Origin: Cryobacterium inferilacus
GTDB taxonomy: Bacteria > Actinomycetota > Actinomycetes > Actinomycetales > Microbacteriaceae
Assembly: GCF_019599185.1 (NCBI RefSeq)
Contig: NZ_JAIEUL010000004.1
Coordinates: 62,001-126,000 of the forward strand
Direction of reading: 5' to 3'
DNA: 64,000 nt
In this document: piece by piece, positions 54,738 through 64,000 of the stretch
How the letters are laid out: the number at the start of each line of letters is the position of its first letter
Position numbering within the stretch: position 1 is the first letter of the stretch
Notes under the pieces: generated by a model
Seen by the model: the letters and a program-made list of their open reading frames with translations, nothing else
Told to the model about the DNA's origin: nothing
Database searches by the model: none
Program-made: the position numbers and the translations under genes

Positions 54738-55099
54738 GGTCGGCTCCGTTCGATCTGCACCGAGACATCCGCGAACGGCACCTCGATCGGGGCTGCCGGT
54801 TTGTGCACCGTCACGCGCACCCGTTCGGCCGCGTCGTGGGCGAGAACCACCTCGGCGATCCGCTCGGCGAGGGTCTCGATCAGGTCCACCGGGTCCCGTC
54901 GCACGGCCTCGGCGACCTCCACGGCAAGTTCGCCGTAGTGGATGGTGCTGGCCAGGTCGTCTCCGGCGGCCGCGGCCCGGAAATCGAGCCACACCGTCAC
55001 ATCGATGACGAATTCCTGGCCGTTCGCGCGTTCGAAGTCGAATACACCGTGATGTGCGGTGATCCGCAGACCGGTGAGGGTGATCGAGTCAGTGCTCAT
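54734..55099 (-). CDS. folB: Dihydroneopterin aldolase
   Basis: 121 residues. ITLTGLRITAHHGVFDFERANGQEFVIDVTVWLD and the conserved HYGELAVEVAEAV...DLIETLAERIA are the DHNA family core. It converts dihydroneopterin to hydroxymethyldihydropterin, the FolK substrate. Overlaps folP and folK by 4 bp each. Confidence 0.95.
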   Translation of the reverse strand: MSTDSITLTGLRITAHHGVFDFERANGQEFVIDVTVWLDFRAAAAGDDLASTIHYGELAVEVAEAVRRDPVDLIETLAERIAEVVLAHDAAERVRVTVHKPAAPIEVPFADVSVQIERSRP

Positions 55100-55902
55100 G
55101 ACCCTATTCTGGCCGAATCGACCCGGGCCAGCACGTTGAGCGCCGTTCGGGTTCCCGCGACATCGTGCACCCGCACGGCCCAGGCCCCCGCCTGGGCGGC
55201 GAGCACGCTGAGCACCGCGGTCGGCAGGTCGCGCTCGAGAACGGCGGCGTCCGCGGGCAGCACTCCGGCGAGGAAACGTTTGCGGGATGCCCCGACCATG
55301 ACCGGCAGGCCGAGGGGAGCGAAGGCGTCGAGCCTCGCGAAGACGCGCCAGTTCTGCTCGGCATCCTTGCTGAAGCCGAGGCCGGGATCGAGGATGATCT
55401 GGTCGCGTCGCACACCGGCGGCCTGCAGGGCCGTGACCCGTTCGGTGAGCTCGGCGACCACGGTGGCGACGACGTCGTCATAGGTCGACAGGGTGTCCAT
55501 CGTGCCGGCGTGTGCGCGCCAGTGCATGGCGATGTATGGCACGCCGGCGCGGGCGACCACCGCGGCCATGGCCGGGTCGGCGAGGCCGCCGGAGACATCG
55601 TTGATGATGTCGGCCCCGGCCGCCACCGCCCGTTCGGCGGTCTGGGCGTTGAGGGTGTCGACGCTCGTGCGGATGCCGTGTCGCTTCAGCTCGGCGATGA
55701 CCGGCAGCACCCGGTCCTGTTCCACCTCCGCGGCCACTCGTGTGGCGCCGGGGCGGGTCGACTCGCCGCCGACGTCGATGAGATCGGCGCCCTCGTCGCG
55801 TAGCTGCAGGGCATGTCGCACCGCGGACTCGGTACTCGCCCACCGGCCGCCGTCGCTGAACGAGTCCGGGGTGACGTTGAGCACGCCCATCACCAGGGTC
55901 AT
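55096..55902 (-). CDS. folP: Dihydropteroate synthase
   Basis: 268 residues. MGVLNVTPDSFSDGG, VDVGGEST-RPG, INDVSGGLADPAMA, the DPGLGFSKD and VGASRKRFLAGV motifs mark DHPS, the sulfonamide target that joins pterin pyrophosphate and p-aminobenzoate. ATG 55902. Lies between folE (13 bp upstream) and folB. Confidence 0.96.
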   Translation of the reverse strand: MTLVMGVLNVTPDSFSDGGRWASTESAVRHALQLRDEGADLIDVGGESTRPGATRVAAEVEQDRVLPVIAELKRHGIRTSVDTLNAQTAERAVAAGADIINDVSGGLADPAMAAVVARAGVPYIAMHWRAHAGTMDTLSTYDDVVATVVAELTERVTALQAAGVRRDQIILDPGLGFSKDAEQNWRVFARLDAFAPLGLPVMVGASRKRFLAGVLPADAAVLERDLPTAVLSVLAAQAGAWAVRVHDVAGTRTALNVLARVDSARIGS

Positions 55903-55915
55903 GCCGGCACCCAGG

Positions 55916-56485
55916 TCACAGCGAGCCGCCGATGAGGGTGATGACCTCGGAGCGTGCGGCCGGTTCGGCGAGCTGACCGCGGGTGGCCATGGTCACGGTG
56001 GTGCTGTGCGCCTGCCGCGGACCCCTGGTGGTGACGCAGCCGTGGCTGGCATCGAGCATCACGAGCACCCCGCGCGGTGCCAGGCCGGTCTCGAGGGCGT
56101 CGGCAATCTCCTCGGTCAGGCGTTCCTGCAGCTGGGGCCTCGCCGCGATGGTCGCGACGACGTCGGCGAGCTTGCCGAGGCCCACGATGCGCTCCCCCGG
56201 CAGGTAGGCCAGATGGGCGGTGCCCAGGAACGGCAGCAGGTGGTGTTCGCAGACCGAGCGGAATTCGATGTCGCGCAGCAGCACGAGGTCGCCGGTGCGG
56301 TCCCCGACCGGCACGGTGTCGCGCAGGTGCTCCAGTGGGTCACGGCCGATGCCGGCGAAGAACTCGGCGTACGCCGCCGCCACCCGCTGGGGGGTGGACT
56401 CGAGGCCGGCCCGGCCGGGATCCTCACCGATGGCGGCGAGGATCTCGGCGACGGCCGCCAGGACGCGTGGCTGGTCGACTCCCAC
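55916..56485 (-). CDS. folE: GTP cyclohydrolase I
   Basis: 189 residues. Zinc/catalytic residues in CEHHLLPF and the Cys of SHGCVTTRG; FIGRDP-like AGIGRDPLEHL and LVMLDASHGC are typical. It converts GTP to dihydroneopterin triphosphate, the first folate step. It follows ftsH by 10 bp, so the folate operon may be read from ftsH. Confidence 0.96.
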   Translation of the reverse strand: MGVDQPRVLAAVAEILAAIGEDPGRAGLESTPQRVAAAYAEFFAGIGRDPLEHLRDTVPVGDRTGDLVLLRDIEFRSVCEHHLLPFLGTAHLAYLPGERIVGLGKLADVVATIAARPQLQERLTEEIADALETGLAPRGVLVMLDASHGCVTTRGPRQAHSTTVTMATRGQLAEPAARSEVITLIGGSL

Positions 56486-56495
56486 GTGCGCCGTT

Positions 56496-58517
56496 CTACG
56501 CTGTTGCGGGGCGTGGTTTGCGAGCGGGCGCCAGCTTGGGTTTGTCGGACTCGCTGCCGCCGCTGGTCACTCCGCCGTCCACGGCGGCGCCGTCGATGGG
56601 CGCCTTCGGGGTGGGCATCGCGATCGGGGGAAGGTCGGAGACCGGGCGCTTGTCGCTGGAGAGCCATTGCGGGCGCGGCGGCAGCTTCTCGACACCGGCG
56701 AAGATCTCCACCAGCGCGGTCTGGTCGAGCGTCTCGTGTTCGAGCAGCTTCGCGGCCAGGTCGTCGAGGATGGCGCGGTTGGCGTTGATCACCGAGTATG
56801 CCTCGTCGTGCGCGGCCTCGAGCAGCTGTCGCACCTCGGTGTCCACCCGTTCGGCGAGCCGCTCGGAGTAGTCCCGCTGGTGGCCCATGTCGCGACCGAA
56901 CATCATCTCGCCGGACGCTGAACCGAGCTTGAGCGGTCCGACATTGGAGCTCATGCCGAATTCGGTGACCATCTTGCGGGCCGTGGCGGTGGCCTTCTCG
57001 ATGTCGTTGGACGCACCGGTGGTGGGGTCGTGGAAGATGATTTCCTCGGCGACCCGACCGCCCATGGCGTAGGCGAGCTGGTCGAGGAGCTCGTTGCGCG
57101 ACACCGAGTAGCGGTCCTCGAGCGGCATCACCATGGTGTAGCCGAGGGCACGCCCGCGGGGCAGGATGGTGATCTTGGTGACCGGGTCGGTGTTGCGCAT
57201 CGCCGTGGCCACGAGTGCGTGACCGCCCTCGTGGTACGCGGTGATGAGCTTCTCCTGGTCGCGCATCACGCGGGTGCGGCGCTGCGGTCCGGCCATCACC
57301 CGGTCAACGGCCTCGTCGAGGGCGCGGTTGTCGATCAGCTGCGCGTTGGAACGCGCGGTGAGCAGCGCGGCCTCGTTGAGCACGTTCGCCAGGTCGGCGC
57401 CGGTGAAGCCGGGGGTCTTGCGGGCGAGGACTTCGAGGTCGACGCCTGCGGCCATCGGCTTGCCCTTGGAGTGCACCTCGAGGATGCGCTTGCGGCCGAG
57501 CATGTCCGGCGCGTCAACACCGATCTGGCGGTCGAAGCGTCCGGGGCGCAGCAGAGCGGGGTCGAGGATGTCCGGCCGGTTGGTGGCGGCGATGAGGATC
57601 ACATTGGTCTTGACGTCGAAGCCGTCCATCTCGACCAGCAGCTGGTTGAGGGTCTGCTCGCGTTCGTCGTGGCCACCGCCCATTCCGGCGCCGCGGTGAC
57701 GGCCGACGGCGTCGATCTCGTCGACGAAGATAATTGCAGGAGAGTTCTCCTTGGCCTGCTGGAACAGATCGCGCACCCGGCTGGCGCCGACACCGACGAA
57801 CATCTCGACGAAGTCGGAGCCGGAGATGGAGTAGAACGGTACGCCGGCCTCGCCGGCGACGGCCCTGGCGAGCAGGGTCTTACCGGTTCCTGGAGGGCCG
57901 TACAGCAGCACACCCTTCGGGATCCGGGCACCGACGGCCTGGAACTTGGCCGGCTCCTTGAGGAAGTCTTTGATCTCCTGCAGTTCTTCGATCGCCTCGT
58001 CGGCGCCGGCGACGTCGCTGAAGAACACCTGCGGGGTCTCCTTGGAGACCAGCTTGGCCTTGGACTTGCCGAACTGCATGACCTTGTTTCCGCCGCCCTG
58101 CATGCCGGAGAGCATCAGCCAGAAGAACGCACCGATCAGCAGCACGGGCAGCAGGATGCCGAGCAGCGACAGGAACCAGCTCGCCTGCGGTACCTCGTCG
58201 GTGAAGCCGTCCTCGGGGTCTGCGGCGGTGACGGCGTCGACGACCTCTTCGCCGCGGGGGGTGACGTAGTAGAACTGCACCTGCTCGCCGTAGGTCGAAT
58301 CAGCGGTGCTGAGGGTGAGGTCAACGCGCTGGTCGCCGTCGACGATCTTCGCCTCGGCGACCTTCCCGTCCTTGAGGAAATCCAAACCCTGCTGGGTGGA
58401 GATCTCACGGAAGCCAGACATGGTGAGGAGGCTCGACCCTACCCACACGGCGATGACCGCGAGGATGATGTAGAGGAGCGGCCCGCGCAGAAGTTTCTTG
58501 ACGTTCATGGTGGTCAC
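56496..58517 (-). CDS. ftsH: ATP-dependent zinc metalloprotease FtsH
   Basis: 673 residues. Two N-terminal helices ([42 protein letters not shown]) flank a periplasmic-side domain. AAA+ module: [50 protein letters not shown]. The zinc protease motif is HEGGH near residue 430 (usually HEAGH). A Pro/Lys-rich C-terminal tail is actinobacterial. It degrades misfolded membrane proteins. It lies between hpt and folE, an actinobacterial arrangement. Confidence 0.96.
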   Translation of the reverse strand: MTTMNVKKLLRGPLLYIILAVIAVWVGSSLLTMSGFREISTQQGLDFLKDGKVAEAKIVDGDQRVDLTLSTADSTYGEQVQFYYVTPRGEEVVDAVTAADPEDGFTDEVPQASWFLSLLGILLPVLLIGAFFWLMLSGMQGGGNKVMQFGKSKAKLVSKETPQVFFSDVAGADEAIEELQEIKDFLKEPAKFQAVGARIPKGVLLYGPPGTGKTLLARAVAGEAGVPFYSISGSDFVEMFVGVGASRVRDLFQQAKENSPAIIFVDEIDAVGRHRGAGMGGGHDEREQTLNQLLVEMDGFDVKTNVILIAATNRPDILDPALLRPGRFDRQIGVDAPDMLGRKRILEVHSKGKPMAAGVDLEVLARKTPGFTGADLANVLNEAALLTARSNAQLIDNRALDEAVDRVMAGPQRRTRVMRDQEKLITAYHEGGHALVATAMRNTDPVTKITILPRGRALGYTMVMPLEDRYSVSRNELLDQLAYAMGGRVAEEIIFHDPTTGASNDIEKATATARKMVTEFGMSSNVGPLKLGSASGEMMFGRDMGHQRDYSERLAERVDTEVRQLLEAAHDEAYSVINANRAILDDLAAKLLEHETLDQTALVEIFAGVEKLPPRPQWLSSDKRPVSDLPPIAMPTPKAPIDGAAVDGGVTSGGSESDKPKLAPARKPRPATA

Positions 58518-58592
58518 AGGCTACCGCTCTCGTACTGGGGGAACACCGAGTGTTCGCCCAAAGGTGAACTGGAGGACGTCGTGCGGTGGAGC

Positions 58593-59153
58593 CTATTCGC
58601 CGGTTGAGTATACGTGGGGTGCGAGCACCCCGACGCTGCGGAGGTTGCGGTACTTCTCCGCGTAGTCGAGACCGTAGCCGACGACGAACTGGTTGGGGAT
58701 GTCGAAACCGAGGTATTTCACGTCGATCTCGACGCGGGCGGCGTCGGGCTTACGCAGCAGGGCGCAGATTTCCAGCGATGCGGGCCCGCGCGACTTGAGG
58801 TTGGCCATCAGCCAGGACAGGGTGAGGCCGGAGTCGATGATGTCTTCAACGATGAGCACGTGGCGGCCGTGCAGGTCGGTGTCGAGGTCCTTGAGGATCC
58901 GCACGACGCCGCTGGACTGGGTGCCGGAGCCGTAGGAGCTGACGGCCATCCAGTCCATGGTGACCGGGTGCACGAGCTCGCGGGCCAGGTCGGCCATCAC
59001 CATGACCGCACCCTTGAGCACACCCACCAGGAGCAGGTCCTGACCGGCGTAGTCCGCTTCGATCTGCCGCGACATCTCTGCCAGGCGAGCCCGGATCTCG
59101 GTCTCTTCGATCAGGATTTCGGTGAGGTCGCCGTCAATGTCACGAGGTTCCAT
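58593..59153 (-). CDS. hpt: Hypoxanthine phosphoribosyltransferase
   Basis: 186 residues. PRPP-binding [16 protein letters not shown] loop, YGSGTQSSG (flexible loop), [16 protein letters not shown] and DYAEKYRNL are all present. It salvages hypoxanthine/guanine to IMP/GMP. Co-directional with tilS upstream (20 bp) and ftsH downstream. Confidence 0.95.
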   Translation of the reverse strand: MEPRDIDGDLTEILIEETEIRARLAEMSRQIEADYAGQDLLLVGVLKGAVMVMADLARELVHPVTMDWMAVSSYGSGTQSSGVVRILKDLDTDLHGRHVLIVEDIIDSGLTLSWLMANLKSRGPASLEICALLRKPDAARVEIDVKYLGFDIPNQFVVGYGLDYAEKYRNLRSVGVLAPHVYSTGE

Positions 59154-59173
59154 GGGAGCGGAAGAGTCCTTTG

Positions 59174-60166
59174 TTAGGTGGGTCGAGGAGCAGAAAACAC
59201 GAGCGTTCCCCCCAGACGTTCCACTCTAACGCCTGGTAGGTCCAGTGCCTTCTGTCCGTGCCACTGCGTCACCAGCCGGGCGACGGCGAGGGTGTGGCTG
59301 CGTTCGAGGGTCACTCCGAACTCCGTCTCGGCAACCTGGCGGATGATCCGGTGGGCGAGGGCCGGCGGGTGGCCGGCGAGTACGAGGGCAGACACACCGA
59401 TGCCCGTCTCGGCCGGCCGGATGCTGTCCGCCACGAGTGCGGGCACCAGGGCGTCGAGGGCGTCGGCGTCCTCCCTGAGCGTCTCGGCGGTGCGGGCGAG
59501 GGCTTCCGCGATGCCGGGGCCGAGCTCGTTCTCGAGCATCGGCAGCACCCGGTCTCGCACCCGCACCCTGGCGTACCTCGCGTCGGAGTTCTGCGGGTCG
59601 GTCCAAGCGTGCAGGCCCGCGTCGAGGCAGGCCTGTCGGGTCTGGGCCCTGCGGATGCCCAGCAACGGCCGCCGGAACGGCCCGCTGATCGCGGCCATCC
59701 CCTGCAGGCTCCTCGCACCCGAACCGCGGGCCAGGCCCAGCAGCACGGTCTCGGCCTGGTCGTCGAGGGTGTGCCCCAGAAGCACCGTGGCAGCGCCCGT
59801 GTCGGCGAGGGCCGCATCGAACGCGGCGTAGCGGGCGGCGCGGGCGGCGGCCTCGGGGCCGTCGCCGGCATCCGTCACCCGCACCGGCAGCACCAGCACC
59901 GGGTCCAGGCCGAGCTCGGCGGCCTGCCTGGCTGCGGCGGCGGCGATCTCGGCTGAGCCGGCCTGCAGCCCGTGGTCGATGATCACGGCGCCGGCACGGA
60001 GCCCGGCCCGCTGGGCCTCGAACGCCGTCGCGGCGGCGAGGGCCAGGGAGTCCGCTCCCCCGCTCAGGCCCACCAGCACCAGGCCGGTCTCGGGCAGGTG
60101 CGCCCGCACGGCGCGACGCAGGTCGGCGATGGCCGGCGTCAGTCGCGGGCGGCGGGAAGACTTCAT
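59174..60166 (-). CDS. tilS: tRNA(Ile)-lysidine synthetase
   Basis: 330 residues. The N-type ATP pyrophosphatase loop [42 protein letters not shown] and [12 protein letters not shown] are the TilS core; a C-terminal domain follows. It modifies C34 of tRNA-Ile(CAU) to lysidine so it reads AUA. Divergent from ppa (46 bp between starts). Confidence 0.93.
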   Translation of the reverse strand: MKSSRRPRLTPAIADLRRAVRAHLPETGLVLVGLSGGADSLALAAATAFEAQRAGLRAGAVIIDHGLQAGSAEIAAAAARQAAELGLDPVLVLPVRVTDAGDGPEAAARAARYAAFDAALADTGAATVLLGHTLDDQAETVLLGLARGSGARSLQGMAAISGPFRRPLLGIRRAQTRQACLDAGLHAWTDPQNSDARYARVRVRDRVLPMLENELGPGIAEALARTAETLREDADALDALVPALVADSIRPAETGIGVSALVLAGHPPALAHRIIRQVAETEFGVTLERSHTLAVARLVTQWHGQKALDLPGVRVERLGGTLVFSAPRPT

Positions 60167-60212
60167 CCAGTAACGTTATCCGCAGACTTCGACACAAGGG
60201 AGATACCAGGCC

Positions 60213-60704
60213 ATGGCCGAATACGACGCAGTCATTGAAATCCCACGCGGTAGCCGCAACAAGTACGAGGTGGACCACGAAACCGGTCGGGTCTACCTCG
60301 ACCGGGTGCTGTACACGAGCTTCGTGTACCCGACCGACTACGGGTTCTTCGAGAACACCCTGGGCCTGGACGGCGACCCCGTCGACGTCCTGGTGCTGCT
60401 CGACTTCCCGCTGTTCCCCGGCGTCGGCGTGTCCGTGCGCCCCGTCGGTGTCTTCAATATGACCGACGACGGCGGCTCAGACGCCAAGGTCATCGCCGTT
60501 CCGGCCGGCGACCCGCGCTGGGAGCACATCCAGGACGTCACCGACATCCCGGAGTACACCCGCAAGGAGATCGAGCACTTCTTCGAGCACTACAAGGACC
60601 TTGAACCCAACAAGTGGGTCAAGACCGAGGGCTGGGGCGACGCTGCCGAGGCCGACCAGATCGTACGGGACGGGCTCAAGAAGCTCGTCGACGAGGGTCA
60701 CTGA
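60213..60704 (+). CDS. ppa: Inorganic pyrophosphatase
   Basis: 163-residue family I soluble pyrophosphatase: [48 protein letters not shown] (the metal-binding Asp cluster), [13 protein letters not shown]. It hydrolyses PPi to drive biosynthesis. AGGGAG ribosome site before ATG 60213. Confidence 0.97.
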   Translation: MAEYDAVIEIPRGSRNKYEVDHETGRVYLDRVLYTSFVYPTDYGFFENTLGLDGDPVDVLVLLDFPLFPGVGVSVRPVGVFNMTDDGGSDAKVIAVPAGDPRWEHIQDVTDIPEYTRKEIEHFFEHYKDLEPNKWVKTEGWGDAAEADQIVRDGLKKLVDEGH

Positions 60705-60721
60705 CCTCTCGCACCATCGAT

Positions 60722-60761
60722 ACGACAGAAGCCGCTTCCGAATGGAAGCGGCTTCTGTCGT
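60722..60761. terminator. Bidirectional terminator between ppa and the hydrolase operon
   Basis: Perfect 18-bp stem (arms 60722-60739 and 60744-60761) with a GAAT tetraloop and a short T-containing run on the plus side. It ends ppa transcription and, on the minus strand, precedes the end of the NlpC/P60 gene. Confidence 0.85.
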
Positions 60762-60797
60762 TGTGCGCCCAGGCCGGGTCGGTCAGGTGCGCTCAGG

Positions 60798-62300
60798 TCA
60801 GGACGGCCGGCCCACGTACGGCGCGACCTCGCCGGGTGACCAGATGCTGTGCACCCGCACCGGCGCGGTGGGGTTGGGCGCCTCGAGGATCTGCCCACCT
60901 CCCAGATAAATCGCCACGTGGTAGTAGTTGCCCGGCACGCCCCAGAAGACCAGGTCGCCCACGCGGGCGTTGGCGAAGGAGACGAGCTTGCCCTGTCCGG
61001 CCATGGTGTTGTACTGGTTGGTCGCGGAGTGGCTGCCGATGTAGATGCCGGCTGCCGCGTAGGCGGCCTTGGTCAGACCAGAGCAGTCCCAGACATCCGG
61101 GCCGGAACCGCCGAGGGCGTAGGCGTCGCCCAGTTGCGACCGGGCAAAGCCGACGGCCGTGGCGACGGCGGAGGCGTTCGGCGCCGGGGCGGAAACCTCG
61201 ATCGGGGCGGATCCTGACGATGCCGGAGCGCTGGCCGGCTGCTCGGCCGGCGCGGCCGGCGCTGGCGCTGCGGGTGCTGGCGCGGCGGGTGCCGGAGCCG
61301 CCGGAGCGGGGGCAGCGGGGGCCGGTGCGGCAGGCGCGGGGGCTGACGGGGTCGGGGCCGCCGGCGCAGGAGCCGCGGGAGCGGGCGCAGCCACTGCGGG
61401 AGTCTTCGCCGGAGTCTCTGCTACCGGTGTGGACGGCGCCTCAGGGGCGGACTCCCTGGGCGGGTCGTTGGCCACATCGGCGGCAGCGGCAGCTGCGGCA
61501 GCCTGGGCCTTCGCGAAAGCGGCCGCGGCGGCGGCCGCGTTCAATCCGGTCTGGTACTCCCGTTCGGCCTCGGCGGTCGTGTCTTTGAGCAGGGCCAGCT
61601 GCTCGTACAGTTCGGCCGACTTCTTCAGCTCCACGTCGAGCGCGGCCTGGGCTCCCACGGCGGCGACGTTCGCCGAGGCGTACTTGACCTGGGCTTCTTC
61701 GCTCAGTCGTTTGCGCTCCGCGGTGGCCGCGGCGGCCTGGGCGATGAGGGACTCCGCCGTGTTCTTGTCCTGCACGGCCTGCCGGTAGGTGGTCTCGGAC
61801 TGTTCGCTGAGTTTGCTGGCGGTGCCGAGTTGGCCGAGCAGGTCATCCGCAGTGTTGCCGTTCATGAACAGGGTGAGCGAGAGATCCTGCGCGCCGGTCT
61901 TGGCCAGGTGGGCGGCGATCAGACCGGCCCGCATCTTCGAGGTGTCTGCCGCTGTCTGTGCGACGGCCGACTGCTTGTTCAGGCTCTCCTCGCGGGCCGT
62001 CGCCGCGTCGAGGTCGTCCTGGGTGATCCGGTAGTCCTCTGCGGCGATCTGCGAGGTGCGGGTGGCGCCGGCCGAGGAGACCTGCAGGCTATCGAGCAGG
62101 CCGGTCAGGTTCTCGATCTCCGCGGCCTTGGTGGCTTCGCTCTCCTTGGCCTTGGTGACCTCGTCCCAGCTGGGGAAGTCTTCCTCAGCGAACGCAGGTG
62201 CCACGGCACCGGTGGCGGCCGTGACGGATCCGATCACGACGGCCGACAACAGCGCTGCCGAGTTGCGACGTGTGCGGCGAGTGGAGGTGTTATCAGCCAA
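60798..62300 (-). CDS. NlpC/P60 cell-wall endopeptidase with coiled-coil N-terminus
   Basis: 500 residues. Signal peptide with ALLSAVVIGSVTAATGAVAPAFA; a long Ala-rich coiled coil (about 40-290) whose start (EDFPSWDEVTKAK) resembles the upstream M23 protein (IDYPSWEDLQNAK); a Pro/Ala linker ([12 protein letters not shown] repeats). The C-terminal NlpC/P60 domain has catalytic Cys in DVWDCSGLTKAAY, a His in YYHVAIYLG and a further polar residue. It cleaves stem peptides, probably at septation (RipA-like). The TTG start overlaps the M23 stop. Confidence 0.85.
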   Translation of the reverse strand: MADNTSTRRTRRNSAALLSAVVIGSVTAATGAVAPAFAEEDFPSWDEVTKAKESEATKAAEIENLTGLLDSLQVSSAGATRTSQIAAEDYRITQDDLDAATAREESLNKQSAVAQTAADTSKMRAGLIAAHLAKTGAQDLSLTLFMNGNTADDLLGQLGTASKLSEQSETTYRQAVQDKNTAESLIAQAAAATAERKRLSEEAQVKYASANVAAVGAQAALDVELKKSAELYEQLALLKDTTAEAEREYQTGLNAAAAAAAFAKAQAAAAAAAADVANDPPRESAPEAPSTPVAETPAKTPAVAAPAPAAPAPAAPTPSAPAPAAPAPAAPAPAAPAPAAPAPAAPAPAAPAEQPASAPASSGSAPIEVSAPAPNASAVATAVGFARSQLGDAYALGGSGPDVWDCSGLTKAAYAAAGIYIGSHSATNQYNTMAGQGKLVSFANARVGDLVFWGVPGNYYHVAIYLGGGQILEAPNPTAPVRVHSIWSPGEVAPYVGRPS

Positions 62301-63723
62301 TCGGTGCTCCCCTGTCGGACATGAATGGAACTGCGTTGATCCGGTTGCCGCCGGTGCGCACCTCGTAGTGCAGGTGGCAGCCGGTTGAAGCGCCGGTGGT
62401 GCCGGAGCTGGCGATGTTCTGGCCCACGTCGACGCGCTGGCCGACCGAGACGAAGATACCGCCATCGCGGATGTGCGCGTAACCGGTTTCGACACCGTTT
62501 CCGTGGCTGATCAGTACGAAGTTTCCGTACGTGCCGTACCGGCCTGCGTAGGTCACGGTTCCGGTGGCCCCGGCGTAGATGGGGGCGCTGCAGCCGGTGC
62601 CGATGTCGGTGCCGTAGTGGTAACCACCGCTGCAGCTGCCACCGCCGCAGAGGACGGCGCGGGGGCCGTAGCCTGCGGTGATGCGGCCGCCGGCGGGAAC
62701 CGCCCAGCCCTGCCCGCCGATGCGACCGCCGGCCAGGCCCGCTCCCGGCGAACCCGTGGCCACTCCGCTGGACGAACCGGAGGAGGCGGCGGCCGACGCC
62801 GCGGCGGCCGACGCCGCCGCAGCGGCGATGGCGGCCTGCCTGGCCCGCTCGGCTTCCTCAGCCGCGATCCGGGCACGTTCGATCACGCCGGCCTGGTAGC
62901 CGGCGGCCGTGGTGGCTTCGGCGTCCTGCATGAACTGGAGCTGCGCTTCGAGCTCGAGGCCCTTGGCTTCGGATTCCGCCAGGGCGCCTGCGGCGGCGTC
63001 AGCGGCCTCCTGGGCGGCCGCCATGGCGGCCTCAGCGGCGATCCGCAGGGTCTCCCGCTCGGCCTGAGCGATGGTTGCCTGGTCGCCGAGCGACTGGGCG
63101 GTGTTGTTCGCGGTCTGGGCCTGGTCATAGACGTCGGTGCTGCGTTCGACGAGCTTGCTCATGCTGCCGAGCTTCGACAGCAGTTCGTCGGCGTCTTCGC
63201 CGCTCTCCTGACCGTCGATGAAGAGGTTCACGCTGAGGTCGCTGCCACCGGTGCGGTAGAGCTGAGCGGCGAGCTGGCCGGCCTGCCTGGTGGCCGCATC
63301 CGCCTCGGTCTTGCTGGCATCGGCCTGGGTCTGCAGGTCGGAGGCGCGCATGCTGGCGTCGTCGAACTTCGCCTGGGCAACCTGCAACTCGAGTCCGCGC
63401 GCCTCGGCCTCGGCCTGGGTGCGGGTGAGTTCGGTCTGCAGTCCGGCGATGGCGTTCTGAATCTCGGTGACCTGGTTCGCCGCGGACGCGGTGTTCGACT
63501 TCGCGTTCTGCAGGTCTTCCCAGCTCGGGTAGTCGATGGCCTGGGCCGGGCTGATCGGGCTGGCGAGTGTCACCGCAAGGGCGAGGGCGGCGACGAATCC
63601 GGTCACTCCCATGCCCACCCGTCTGGCGGAGCCGTCGGTCGGGCCGTGCTGCGTGCGGGGGGTCGGTCGCATCCGGTGCAGACCAGCCTTCATGCGGCTG
63701 ATCACGGTTGCCGTGCGCTTCAT
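62293..63723 (-). CDS. M23 (LytM-like) peptidoglycan peptidase with coiled-coil N-terminus
   Basis: 476 residues. Signal peptide (MGVTGFVAALALAVTLASPISPAQA), Ala/Glu-rich coiled coil (about 60-320), Ala/Ser linker, and a C-terminal M23 domain with YHYGTDIGTGC (first zinc His and Asp) and CHLHYEVRTG (HxH). It is paralogous over the N-terminal half to the NlpC/P60 gene downstream and overlaps its start, so the pair is made together. Likely acts in cell separation. Promoter region with GTMAC repeats upstream. Confidence 0.88.
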   Translation of the reverse strand: MKRTATVISRMKAGLHRMRPTPRTQHGPTDGSARRVGMGVTGFVAALALAVTLASPISPAQAIDYPSWEDLQNAKSNTASAANQVTEIQNAIAGLQTELTRTQAEAEARGLELQVAQAKFDDASMRASDLQTQADASKTEADAATRQAGQLAAQLYRTGGSDLSVNLFIDGQESGEDADELLSKLGSMSKLVERSTDVYDQAQTANNTAQSLGDQATIAQAERETLRIAAEAAMAAAQEAADAAAGALAESEAKGLELEAQLQFMQDAEATTAAGYQAGVIERARIAAEEAERARQAAIAAAAASAAAASAAASSGSSSGVATGSPGAGLAGGRIGGQGWAVPAGGRITAGYGPRAVLCGGGSCSGGYHYGTDIGTGCSAPIYAGATGTVTYAGRYGTYGNFVLISHGNGVETGYAHIRDGGIFVSVGQRVDVGQNIASSGTTGASTGCHLHYEVRTGGNRINAVPFMSDRGAPIG

Positions 63724-63747
63724 AACTCCCCGATCGGGCTTTCGTTA

Positions 63748-63779
63748 GTCACATCCGTCACTGTGGTAACACTCGTCAC
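63748..63779. promoter_or_regulatory. Four 9-bp-spaced GTMAC repeats (MtrA-box-like)
   Basis: GTCAC, GTCAC, GTAAC, GTCAC begin at 63748, 63757, 63766 and 63775, exactly 9 bp apart, 25-56 bp before the M23 ATG (63723). Direct repeats of this type are bound by the response regulator MtrA at cell-wall hydrolase promoters in actinobacteria (family knowledge). A weaker pair (GTAAC 63820, GACAC 63829) lies further upstream. The remaining 63,780-64,000 shows no gene. Confidence 0.6.
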
Positions 63780-64000
63780 AATAACAAACCCGGCTGAGGA
63801 CCCGGGCTTCCACCAAAATGTAACCCGCGACACAGCCAAAACCCGAACCATTTGCGGGCGCGGTGCAAAAGCGACACGCCGAAGCGGCTGAGCGCGGCAC
63901 CCGCGTTCAGGCCCGGAATTACGGGGCAGAGCGCCCCTCGGCCGCTCGCGGCCACTCGGTTCGCGCGGGCCGATTTGGGCATTCCGGCTTTTCCATCTTA

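Noticed and set aside
58518..58592. A riboswitch or promoter for the folate operon downstream of hpt
   Set aside because: The gap is only 75 bp, with no folded leader or riboswitch motif seen.
59226..60278. 350-residue minus-strand ORF overlapping tilS
   Set aside because: Arg/Pro-rich shadow in another frame of tilS; no motifs.

Overview
The window looks like a chromosomal segment of a high-GC actinobacterium, most probably Microbacteriaceae (Micrococcales), perhaps Cryobacterium or a relative. The evidence is the coding bias towards G/C third positions, many GTG/TTG starts, the gene order hpt-tilS / ftsH / folE-folP-folB-folK-DUF3180-PH-PH-DUF2520-panC-lysS, an actinobacterial ArgA-like acetyltransferase, and a LAQTG sortase signal. 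The assignment rests on family knowledge; no search was run.

Left accessory region (1-19,725). It opens with the tail of a zinc-ribbon protein, a VWA protein and a PP2C-like phosphatase (TerY-phosphatase type). Next come an Abi_2/HEPN abortive-infection gene with a probable small structured RNA just upstream, a few small genes, and a type I restriction-modification operon hsdM-hsdS-hsdR followed by a coupled membrane ORF. This is a typical defence island. From about 11.2 to 19.5 kb lies a poorly characterised block. It has two overlapping paralogous DNA-binding/antitoxin-like genes, a helicase-associated-domain protein, and a tightly coupled plus-strand operon of small unknown proteins around a metallophosphoesterase and a zinc-ribbon microprotein. 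That operon ends in a degenerate tyrosine-recombinase-like protein. A second recombinase-like paralogue and a frameshifted DDE-transposase-like gene follow.

Satellite element (19,726-29,491). A 25-bp direct repeat, which is the 3' end of tRNA-Ser(CGA), brackets a 9.8-kb element. It contains integrase, repressor, excisionase, a replication-type wHTH protein, HNH, large terminase, portal, MuF-like, scaffold, major capsid and two head-tail connectors, and then ends. There are no tail, lysis or small-terminase genes that I can see. The layout (int and repressor divergent from xis-rep-packaging/capsid) matches a capsid-forming phage-inducible island that makes its own heads and would need a helper phage for tails. 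A strong promoter with an overlapping palindrome precedes the capsid gene, and a related palindrome overlaps the terminase start.

Core region (29,468-64,000). This holds tRNA-Ser, an SGNH hydrolase, radA, an SseB-like gene, an anchored lipoprotein-like ORF, a giant secreted nuclease/5'-nucleotidase with a LAQTG cell-wall anchor, an argA-like gene and clpC. It continues with a DUF2975-like/HTH pair behind a long inverted repeat, a large membrane protein, pirin, cardiolipin synthase, two micro-membrane ORFs, lysS, panC and the folate operon, ftsH, hpt, tilS and ppa. It closes with two tandem paralogous cell-wall hydrolases (NlpC/P60 and M23) behind a fourfold GTMAC repeat resembling MtrA boxes.

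Functionally, the left half is defence plus mobile-element cargo accreted at tRNA-Ser. The right half is conserved housekeeping: folate and pantothenate synthesis, nucleotide salvage, proteostasis and cell-wall remodelling.
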